Positions 9,232 to 19,500 of a stretch of 22,823 nt of DNA are shown here, piece by piece. A program made the translations under genes and the position numbers. The DNA comes from Phytophthora quininea (taxonomy: Eukaryota; Oomycota; Peronosporomycetes; Peronosporales; Peronosporaceae): contig JAAVTG010000758.1 of NCBI GenBank assembly GCA_011947345.1, forward strand, positions 1 through 22,823. The letters are read 5' to 3'. The notes below the pieces were generated by a model that saw only the letters and a program-made list of their open reading frames with translations, was not told where the DNA came from and made no database searches. The stretch's first letter is position 1; each line of letters starts with the position of its first letter.

Positions 9232-9960
9232 GCACTCGAATACTTTCAAATTTTCTGTGTAGATGAACTTTCAAAAAAAAGTCAAAAATGAAAACTCTTT
9301 TAGGTGCTAAACTGTAATTGGTCAAATAACAGCAGAATGTTGTTTGAGAAAGAAGAAGTAGCTTCAGCGGAACCTCCATACAAATTCCAAACAAGTAGTT
9401 GTTGATTCCTCGTACCAAAACAACGCTAAAAGGGCGCCATTAGGGTTAGGGTAGGTTTAGGTCATTTTCAATACAACTCGCAAGATGTCTGAAAAAGAGT
9501 CTTCTATTCGGATGTTGTTTCAGGAAGAGTAAGCTCTACTTCTTGATTCCAGGAATAAACGTAAAACTGTCTGCCCACGCAATTCATGGAGAAAAACTGG
9601 AAAGTCAAAATAAATACATGGAGGAACACTGGACGCGAAAGAAAAAAACGGTTTTCATACATGGACGATAACTGGCCTGATACATGGAACCAACATGGAT
9701 CGGAAACCTGGACGGTAGCAGCGCCGAATCTAGATGGGCGAAAAGTTATTCAGTGGTGGCCTGTGTGCAGGCTGCACAGTGCAGCTAAAGGAAGCTGTAG
9801 TGCGAATATCAAACTTATGCGATGGAGTTGGCAGCGAGCAATGACCATAATGTCGATCCTATTCAAACCCCGGCTTGGAGGCCATCTCAAAATGTTCAAT
9901 GGTTTTCTAGCAACTGGCTATGTGTCGTGAAGATGTGAGCGAGCGAAAAGCCTGGGGTGC
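9232..9960. other. Non-coding stretch with a telomere-like tract and CATGGA repeats
   Basis: No supported gene. TTAGGG occurs twice in tandem at 9440-9451, followed by TAGG and TTTAGG to about 9461, a short interstitial telomere-like tract. CATGGA occurs at 9585, 9617, 9660, 9683 and 9694, often followed by an AACTGG-like string, so 9585-9710 is a degenerate repeat patch. The open frame across it (9586-9930) is Trp- and Lys-rich and resembles no family. Confidence 0.4.
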
Positions 9961-10029
9961 TGAAGGACGGACGCGGGTGGCATGCCTCGACACCGCCGGA
10001 ACGACGGCGCCAAAGACATGTCGTCTACG

Positions 10030-10497
10030 GTTGGATGTCGAGCCTCGAGGCGGGCTGTGCTATCGTTCCGAATAGCTCGAGGGCAACGGCACCATAGTCG
10101 ACGTTGCAGCGGTGCAGCGGACCATCTTCCAGAGCTGCATCTTGAACAGCTGCTTGAACCGCCATCTCGACTCGATATCTTCCAGCAAGATCAGTCCATG
10201 GCGCTCGAGTTCTCGCCAGCAACCTCGTCGACTGCCACCGTGCAGTATTTCGCTTGCGTCAGCTACTTTCTGTCGCCAAGTTCAACCGCTTCTTCGGAGT
10301 GCTTCCTCCTGCTCGCCGGGGCCACGCGTCGAAACGCAAATGGCGGGCAATCTTGGACAGTCGCCGTTCTTCAATCAAGTAGGGCCGGTCTCTTTGACGT
10401 CGGTGTCGAAGAGCATAGCCTCGATATGGCGATCCAACTGCTTCGCTTGCTCACTTTTTCACTCGGCTGTGCACCGTTTGGTGCTTGGTGAGCAGCT
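10030..10497 (-). pseudogene. Possible minus-strand coding remnant of unknown family
   Basis: Reading the minus strand from 10497 downward gives protein-like stretches in changing frames: ELLTKHQTVHSRVKK, then QAKQLDRHIEAMLFDTDVKE, then LIEERRLSKIARHLRFDAW, then WRELERHGLILLEDIESRW, with an alternative open frame at 10025-10222. Each change is again consistent with a lost base. The stretches are charged and helix-like, but I recognise no family. No ATG is visible near 10497, so it is either truncated or begins in an exon that would overlap the ankyrin gene. A chance antisense signal cannot be excluded. Confidence 0.25.
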
Positions 10498-10519
10498 CAA
10501 AAGTACGTCACGCTTCGTT

Positions 10520-10526
10520 TCACTTC
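10520..10526 (+). promoter_or_regulatory. Possible oomycete initiator (TCACTTC)
   Basis: Matches YCAYTYY exactly and lies 61 bases upstream of the ankyrin gene's start codon. A seven-base degenerate motif is weak evidence alone. Confidence 0.25.
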
Positions 10527-10586
10527 CCAAGCAACGCCCGAGCACGCAGGTCGGCAGCAGCAAACAGCACGAGCAACTCGCCCCGC

Positions 10587-12339
10587 ATGGCCCGACACAT
10601 TGAAGAGACCCCGATCCTGACGGCCGTGACGGTCGTCTGCAGACACTTTCCCCGCGTCGAGGCGCTGGACCACGTGACGCGCAAACTGGACGAGCTGCTG
10701 GACGCGACGCAACGCTGGACCATGCCCGAGGCCTGCGCCGCCGGCTACGGGAACCTGGTGGCGCGGATCGCCGCCAAGGACTCGCAGCGACTGCAGACCA
10801 TGGACAAGCTGCGACGGCAGGCGCTGTGCACGGAGGCCATGCAGGAGGCTGCCCGCCACGGACACGTGCACGTGCTGCGACAACTGCAGAGACTGTTCCC
10901 CGGCGCGCGCGTGACCAAGGCGGTGGAGAGCGCCGCCAGCAACGGACACACTGAGGTGCTGCAGTGGCTGCAGCAGAGCGAGCTGGACGTGCGTTGGGGG
11001 CCAGAGATGCTGCTGGCGGTGCGCGGCGGCCACCTCGCCACGGCGCAGTGGCTGCATGAACACACCACACCGCCGGAACACCAGAGTCTGGTGGATGAGG
11101 CGGCGCGCAACGGAGACCTGGCGATGGTGCAATGGCTGCACAGCGTCGATGAGGAGACCAGCGTCAACGCCGTGGCCAACGCGGCGGAGGAACGGAGACC
11201 GTGCAGTGGCTGACGCAGCACTGCTTCCGCGGCGAGTGTCCGTCGATCCGCATGGACCAGGCGGCTGCCAACGGACACCTGCATGTGCTCCGGTGGCTGC
11301 ACGACCACGACTCGCGCTGCACCACCAACGCCATGAACCTGGCGGCCGCCAACGGTCATTTGGAAGTGGTGCAGTGGCTTAATGAGAGCCGCTCCGAGGG
11401 CTGTGAACGAGCAGCCATGGACCAGGCTGCAGTGAATGGGCACCTCGACGTCGTGCAGTTCCTCCACGCCCACCGCAGCGAAGGATGCACGACGATTGCC
11501 ATGAACGGGGCTGCGCGCAGAGGCTTCTTCGACGTGGTGCGCTGGTTGCATGCCAACCGCAGTGAGGGCTGCACTATCAAAGCCATGGACAACTCGGCGG
11601 GGAACGGTCACCTCGAGATCGTGCAGTGGCTTCATCAGCACCGACCCGAGGGCTGCACCAGCGCTGCAATGGACAACGCCGCTGCCGGTGGATATCTCGA
11701 CGTCGTCAAGTGGCTCCACGAGAATCGCGCCGAGGGCTGCACGAATGCTGCGATGGATGACGCTGCGTTGAATGGGCATCTGCATGTTGTGCAGTGGCTC
11801 AACGAGAACAGGGAGGAGGGCTGCACCACCGTCGCCATGGACAATGCCGCCGCTCAAGGACATTTGCACGTGGTCGAGTGGCTCCACAACAACCGGCAGG
11901 GATGCACGACCGACGCCATGGACCGCGCGGCTCGGCAGGGCCAGTTCGACATGATCAAGTGGCTGCACTTGCATCGCACCGAAGGCTGCACGTTGTTTGG
12001 ACTGAACAACGCCGTCGGCGCAGGGCGCCTCGACATCTTGCAGTGGCTGCACGCGCAGTACGGCTTGGCTGCAACAGCCGCGCCATGGAGGCGGCAGCGC
12101 TCGGCGGCAACTTCGACATCATCGACTTTTTGCACCGCGAGGGTCTGGCCACGTGCAACGCGGACGTATCGATCAAGGCCGTGGCGGCGGGCCACTTGGA
12201 GATCCTGGAGTGGCTCTTCCTTCACTACCCAGAGCCCATCCAGCCAGCGCGCTTGCTGCGTATCGCCAAGCGCCACAACCCGTACTGCGTCGACTGGTTG
12301 CAGCGCACGGGCAAGGCCGTCGATTACGACATGTGGTAG
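10587..12339 (+). CDS. Ankyrin-repeat protein of the short stramenopile repeat type (two frame breaks)
   Basis: The ATG at 10587 (MARHIEETPILTAV) opens a protein of about 580 residues, ending at the stop 12337-12339. After a helical N-terminus (about 70 residues) come some 15 repeats. The central ones are exactly 28 residues (84 bp) long, with the pattern EGCTxxAMDxAAxxGHLDVVQWLHxxR. This is shorter than the canonical 33-residue ankyrin unit. Such proteins are protein-binding solenoids and the partner is unknown. The frame breaks once at about 11183-11200 (after NAVANAAE, before TVQWL) and once at about 12060-12070 (after LHAQYGL, before GCNSRAMEAAALGG). Both breaks equal the loss of one base and neither removes a repeat, so the ancestral product can be followed to the end. 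Downstream, to 12608, the sequence is plain intergenic DNA. Confidence 0.8.
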
Positions 12340-12755
12340 ATATCTGCGGTGAAGCGCTGGTTGCTGTCTGCGTAATTATGAACCTGTACATCTACATCTT
12401 AACGAGTTGTCGCTACTGCTATGCTTTGCTTGCGTTGAAGTTCACAAGCGAAATCCTTCCTCGCACATCGGTTACCACTCAACATGTATTGCGCTACTAG
12501 TATAGGCTTCGTCGTTTTCAAAAGTCAACTCGGGTTTCATCGTTGCTTGTTGTTGTTGCTGTTGCTGGTTACGATGTCATTAACTTAAGCGGCAACTCAT
12601 AGAAGTAAATGAACTTACACGAGTTGTCAATACCGAAATTTCCTATTTTTTCTTCTGAAAACCAACTGGCGCCAAACCGATTGAAAGGAACGCTCCGAGG
12701 CGTCCGCCCGCGCGTTGTCCAGCGCTTGCCACCACCCCCGCCGCTCACCGCCGCT

Positions 12756-13590
12756 ATGCAGCTTGCGTGCCTCGCGTGTGAGCACCTCGTGCTGCGCCGC
12801 TGATCCCCGAGGCGCCCGCCGCTTCCCTACAGAGCGCGCGCCATGAGACTCCTCCAACGCCACCCGATGATTCGAAAAAGCGTTTTGTGAGCAGAAAAGT
12901 GATTTTGAATCGTCCAAGAGCGAACTTCTGGACCAAGCAAAGCGATGCAGTGTCTGCAGCGGGCTGTACCATGCGTCCTGCTTGAAGGAACAGGGATATA
13001 AGGGATCAGAGCCGTTTGTCTGTGGGCAATGTCACCCAGAAGAAGGTCAGACGGGTAAATTACCTCTGTTAGTGCCCCAACAAGCAGTAAAATATCTGAA
13101 AGTGGAAGAGACAGACCAAGAGGAGCCTTCAGAGCAGTGGAAGGTGTTTTCTACCACAATGGAGGTGTGCACGACCTGCAGACAAATGGAAATAAAGAAC
13201 GGAGAAATGACTGACTGTAGCACGTGCAAGAGCAACAAGATCCACTTAAGGTGTGTACAAAAGAAGCAGAGGAAGATCCGTGGCAAGAAGAGGAAACGCT
13301 TCGTGCCAGTTGTGAAGAGCTGCGGGCCATGTCTACTGGCCGAAGAAGGAGACACAGAGGACAAGCATACTGATGGATCCATTGAAACGCGTACGATTGC
13401 GTTGTTGACGCAGGATAACAATGACCAAGTACTGTGGTGGAAAGTGTGCAGTGTCTGTAAAGAACGCTTTTGTTTGCAGGAGTTTTGCGATCCTCAGAAA
13501 TCGGATCTTAGTTTGAAGGATGTTATGGCGAAGGCTCCGTTGGTAGGGGATGAGTCGACGTGGTGTTGCAGCCACTGTGTTGCTATGCAA
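12756..13590 (+). other. N-terminal Cys-rich fingers of the methyltransferase
   Basis: Frame breaks near 12800 and at the A5 run near 12875 join MQLACLACEHLVL to a segment with RCSVCSGLYHASCLKEQG (about 12940-12993) and FVCGQC. That has the second half of a PHD, including YHxxC. A second cluster (VCTTC ... DCSTCKSNKIHLRC ... CGPC, 13165-13332) and a third (VCSVCKERFC ... WCCSHC, 13441-13578) follow. Zinc binding is inferred from Cys/His spacing. Confidence 0.55.
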
Positions 13591-16500
13591 GCTCCAGCAA
13601 AGGAGTTGGTTACGGCTCTGATTTGCGACGGATGTGACGGTGAATTTAATGTGGCTCTGTTTGACCCACCGCTGAAAAATGCCCCAGAGGGCGACTGGTT
13701 TTGCGATGCCTGTACTGTGAAGAGAAGTATGACGAAGGAGCTGCCCGCGCTGCAAGTGGTGACAGTGTTGATTTGTGATGGATGTGATGGAGAATTTGAT
13801 TTGGCTAGTATCGTACCCCCTCTAGCGAATATCCCGAAAGGCGATTGGTTCTGCAGCAATTGCGTGGCTGCAGCATCGAAAACTACAGACGGCCAGGCGT
13901 CAAACAATATTCTTGGCGCTACTTCTGACCTAGCAGAACCTGGCAAAACTGCCTCAGTCCCGCTCTTTGCCGCTGATGGCTCATTGTTGGTGCCTGTAAC
14001 GTTGTTGATTTGTGATGCGTGCGAAGGCGAATTCGATATGGCTGGATTAAACCCGCCGCTCAAGGAGGTGCCCGCCGATGATTGGTTCTGTCCATCCTGT
14101 GCGGCTGTACAAAATCCCAAGAAGTCAGGTAGACGACGTCATTTCCGGAACAAGGTTGGTATTCCGAAACGGCACAAGAAACAAGATGCAGGCATTAGTG
14201 CAGCTCCTGTGCAAGCACCACTACCCCCGGCGGCCGGCATCCAAAAGTCATCGTGACCGTTTTGCTTTGTGATAGTTGTGATCGCGAGTTCGATCCACTG
14301 GCGCTTAATCCTCCGGTGATGGTAATCCCTGAAGGCGATTGGTTCTGCCCAACATGCACCATTTCAAAATCTTCAGCCACTCCAAAGCAACTGTCTGATG
14401 GAATGCAAATATGCGCAGGTTGTGACGTCAAATTTCAGACTAACGGAAGTACTACAAACAGTTTACCTCGATCAAGCGAACCTGGTGTGATGCTGTGCGA
14501 GGCTTGCTGCAATATGCAAGTTGGTTACACACGTCGACGGTCAGTACCGTCAGTAAATACTGTCCCAGCGAACAACGTTGCGACCAAATCCACCCCTGTA
14601 CCCGTAACAGGCTCAAGTCGAAAAAGAAGTCGACTCTTTGGACTGAGTGATACTCCGAAGCAAGTTAAAAAGTCGAAGGTAAACACCACTTCCCAAGATC
14701 AAGTTGGTACAGCCTCATCAGTGGCCGATACAACCAGCTCGCAGAGCGTTTCTATCGGTGAGAATGCTTTTTCTGATATTCTTGTCTCCAATGTGATCAG
14801 TATTGTGGCAGCTGCTGGCCGGGGCGAGTTTGACGGACCAAAAAGAGTAGTAACTGGAGCTTCTTGAATCCGACTGTCGTGGTTGGAGACCCAGGTGATG
14901 TTCTGACGTTGGATGATGACGATGTTATCTATATTATTTGTGATATTTGCTTTTGCGAGTTCAAGATGGCGGACGTAATTGGCAAGAGCGACGTGAAAGA
15001 TATTCCTGCTCGCCCCTGGTATTGCAATCCGTGTCTGAGGGCCCTCAAGCGGAACCGAAAAAGAAGGAAGCGATTTTCTCAACAAATGGTTGCCGAGATG
15101 CAAACCTATGGCCGTCTTTACGCCCCACCGCTGCGAAAGTGCTAGACTTGGATGCTGCTGCCAGTCTGGGAAGGCCGCCATCGTCGTACGATGGCCAACG
15201 TAAGCTGTACGAACTTGTTGGCAAAAGCGTGGGGATTTTTTTGCAATGGGATAAGCAGTGGGTAATGGGGCGTGTGGTAAACTTCCAGGCAAATCACCCA
15301 GCGATGCTCCATACGGTGTGTTTCGATGATGGCGTAGTGGCATCTTTGCCTCTCTATGCTTTTCCTCTAGCCATAGGAACGCGGACAATGCTTTATGTGA
15401 AGGTGCCGGCATTCCAGAATCGGTGGTGGCCTGCACAGGTGCTACGGCTTAACTCTCTAGCGCGAAAGATGGTGTTACCCTCGCACGAGGAAGAACTATC
15501 TGCGTACACCAACTTCCGTTTAGTCCGCATATTCGCAAACAACGATGGACATGTGGAGACAACGCAATATGTGTCCTGCTGGGTACCGAAATACTTGTGT
15601 CGGAGCATGAAGCACTTTGTTCCTCCGGAATCAATTTCTACAGAGACGATGGAGACCTCGGCCGATGTGGTTGCGAACTCGGTGATCCGAGCGAATGCCG
15701 AGTTAGAAGCTGAAGTGGATTGCTTAGATCGCGTGTTCCAGCGCTTGATTGCTCGTTTCCGGAAATCGACACTATTGACTTTAACGGATGGATCTGTGGA
15801 CTCAAAGGAGGAACACGATGCTGATGCTCGTAAGCAGAGTGCGCAAGTCGCTAAATCCTTAATCGGCAAGACTATAACCGTAACTGCAGTGGACTCAGGC
15901 GAGAAGGATTTGTCTCCAGGAATTTTAGAGTAAAGAGCATTGACGAAAACTCAAGACGACATGTTATCCAGTCCTGCGAGAATGACACAGGTGGCGAGAA
16001 GATTGTCGATCTGCTTCGAGGTGAAGACGGCATTGTATATCACCTAATCAACTCCATTGAGTTCAGCGAGCTGGCGATCATGCTTGAGCTTTGGAAATTA
16101 GGTGCGAACGGTAATATGGCCGGAGAGTTCCCCTCAAAGGAATTACTTGACAAAGTTGCTGGAGAAGCTGGTCCTGCGAATCACAAATCAGCTCCGCCAA
16201 GGCCTGCTAGCAAGGAAATTGCTGTGAAAGTCGATGAGGGCGAGCTAACGGACCGAAGCTGCAGCTGTTGCAAGCTTGGACCAGACGACTTTGATAAGTG
16301 TACTGTCGAAGGTACTGGAATGGCTGGCAATGGCACTTTGGATGAAGAAATGGTAGTGTGTTCGAAGTGTGATCGGCGATTTCATGATACTTGCTGTGAT
16401 CCGCCACATGCCCCAATCTCACTCGTGAACCCAGAAGATGGCGAGGTTTTAGTATCCGATTTCAAGATCCCGTTCGTTTGCGGTGATTGTACGTCATGCG

Positions 16501-19500
16501 CAGGCTGTCGTTGCCAACGCCAGAAAATCCTGTCATCAGCTGAGAGCGATCAACCCCAAAAACCACCGGTAGTAGCACTGATGTAAAGATGGGCAGCAGC
16601 CCCAACCAGTTGTGGTCACACTGGCGTCTTCCACTACAAGCGGCTGCACTTTGCGTGCAATGCATTCCATACTACAAAGCAAATCGCTTCTGCGCTGTTT
16701 GCAACTTGGTTCTGGACGACGATGAGCTCGCCACAAGGATTGATCTCCTTACATGCTCCACATGCCAACATTGGGTTCATGCAGAGTGCGAACCGGACCC
16801 TCACCCGGCTTTTCACTCCTTCAACAATAACACCGACTTTGTGTTGGATGTAACTGTTGATGTACCGGGCAATCAATCGAGCTTACCAAAGCCTGGGGTT
16901 GTGCAACTCCAGCGATTCGTGAGCCAGTCGTAAGCGTGAGGACCCCTGTTGGTAGTCGCAGTCCATCCGAAGAACGCGATCTCGTACGTAACGGAAATAC
17001 TGCCGTGTCTTCCATGAAGGTGGTGACTGAAGACGACTTCACGCATTCCCTGCAGTTCTCGTCCACATACGACCCGAAGGTTTTGCACAATTACGAATGT
17101 TTAACTTGCCGCAAAGTCCGGATGCTCCACGTGCTGCACCGTTTAGGACGGGAAGACAAGCTCGATCTGTTTAAAGAGCCCGTAACTGAGGCTATCGCGC
17201 CAACGTACTTTGACATTATCAAGTCGCCGATGGATTTGAGCACTATGCGAGCCAAAGTTTTGTCCGGCAACTACACTCGTGTCAATTTTCGGTCATTTCG
17301 CGATGACTTTGAGCTCATGTGCTTGAATGCGGTCACGTTCAACTCGAAAGAGCGCGATTTCTTGATCTGGCGAGAAGCTTGGAGGTTCTATGGCCAAGGG
17401 CAGCGAATATTTCGGCAAACGGCGCCCAAGGCCCGCATGAAGCATCGTGGAGGACGCTACCATGACGCACTTTGACTGCAGCCAAGCGGCAACTGCCTAA
17501 CAACTCGACACTTGTTGGTGGTACTAAGAAACAAGGTAACGGCGAAATTCTCGGTGAGGATGGTGAGGATGGCGACGATGATCGTGTGGATGAGGACGAA
17601 GACGGCGATACAGGGTCTGATGTCGGATCTGAGGCGAATACTGCCCCGCGAAACGACACGTCTAGTACTTCACTCTCTGCGGGACAACCTACTTCCTTAC
17701 CATCTGCAGCAGTATCAGCCGAAAGCAGTACCAATAGGAACGCGCCAGATTCTATAAGTCATCGGGGTGAAGTGTCGATTGCTAAATCGGCGAATGGTGT
17801 GCCGAAGGCGCCGGGAATTATAACCACTGACGATCGTCGCATCATTTCAGGCGAGGCGATTGTTCTTCAGGCACAACTCCGTACTGACAAACCCCGCTCT
17901 GCAGCTGCTCGAGATCTCGCAGACCCGGACTTCTGCCCATAGTTACTGTTGGTTGGATATGTGCGCGGTATGCGGTAGCGCTGGACTTCCGGACGACTTT
18001 ATTTTCTGTGTTGATTGTGGCGAGGGTTTCCATTCATTCTGCGTTCCTGGAATGAGTACTGCTCGGTTGGAAGACAACGACCGCCTCCGTGCGTTTTGGC
18101 GTTGTCCAAACTGCAAAATGTGAAAAATGCGGTCAACCAGGCGATGTCTGCGGGAACTCAAACAAACCTGGCAGTGTGCCAGCTACTGCTGGCAATGTAG
18201 AGGGTATTGAACAAAGGGGGAACGCCCGCTGGAGTACGCGGAGATGCAACACTTTTGGCATGTGCACATTGTGATCGTAGCTACCATGGTTCATGTTTGC
18301 TGCCGGCTATCGATCTGACAGCATATGTTAAACGTAAGAAGGGCCCTCCGGTTATCTACTGTGCGAGCTGTGTGTTGCAAAGATTGCACAAGTGGTAGAG
18401 GTCAGAATTCGCGTCCAGAAAACGCAGAGAATATCCAGATCAAAGCATTGGAGCGTACGTACAGCTATGTGCAAGACAAGTGCTTGCAATGCCATAATCG
18501 GAAGCAGTGCGAGACGAAGGAATTTCTGAATCGGACCAAAGCTTTGACAAATGTATGGAACGATGCTTCACGCAAAGAAATTTGCCCACTTTGTAATCAC
18601 AAATGGGACGCCGACAATGAGGACCTAATGCAGTGCGATGCCTGCGAGCGATGGGTGCATCCACCATGCGATGAATCGCTGAAGAGAGAGCCTAGACGCT
18701 ACCAGCATTTGGTGAACGATCCGAATGCAGTGTACGTTTGTGTAGCGTGTCACTCGAGGGAACGCACCCATCTTACGCCCACATTGTCGGGTGGAGAAGG
18801 CTGGCGCTGCCAGATATTAATCGCTGATATCCAGCGAAAACGTTCACAAAGCAATTCCGGCTGGAAGGAGGCACAAGCACAAATGGATCAGGTTGAACAC
18901 TGGAAACGTTTAGCAGAACACACCCTGTTTACCTGTATGTCCTACGTTTAGGCGAAGAATGTCTGCGAAATTTTGCGTATCGTAGCCTTAATTTTCAGGG
19001 CGACTGGTCTCGTTTTACGAAGCAGCAGGAGCTAGATGTCAATGGATTGGTTGTACCGGAATGGCTAATGCGCAAGGCCAGTCGCTACATGCGCTTCAAG
19101 CGGTACATGCGTGGACCTCGAGCAGCGGCGCGACGGCACGAACGGAAGACGCAGAGCTTTTACTCGAAGCAAGGCGTCGGCTTAAACAAGGACGCGAGCG
19201 CTATTTGTCCGATTGTCTCTGAAGCCGCCAGCTGCGCAGCATTGCTAGCCTGCGTGCATTTGCTCTATGGCTGGCGCCCCCTACCCGAAGTGGTACTACA
19301 CCTGTTGTCAAGTGACGAGGATGCAGCTAGAGAAGCACGAGCTGGGGGACGCCAAAAGCTAGGAGAACCACTGCTGAAACGTTTACGAATGGGAGAAAGC
19401 ATAGAAACTGAAGCATCAAAGCCGCGCCTGAAACTCGAGCAGGAAATTGCTGCAATTAAGGAGCAGTACGATCGACGTGCAGGCAAGAAACACTTAGTAC

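Noticed and set aside
10459..12276. Long minus-strand open frames opposite the ankyrin gene (for example 10745-12052)
   Set aside because: They are GC-rich antisense shadows with the same 84-bp periodicity as the plus-strand repeats, and read as meaningless repeats of Val/His/Leu strings.
13494..14120. Minus-strand open frame with repeats of a QNQSP motif
   Set aside because: It is the complement of the half-PHD modules (DWFC reads as QNQS), so its periodicity is borrowed.
14699..15436. A 245-codon minus-strand open frame opposite the methyltransferase
   Set aside because: The plus strand carries recognisable half-PHD and Tudor-like motifs here; the antisense frame resembles no family.
17881..17942. 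A 62-nt intron bridging the break near 17940
   Set aside because: GTACTG is a poor donor and the spliced frame does not lead into the PHD frame; two missing bases explain the join better.
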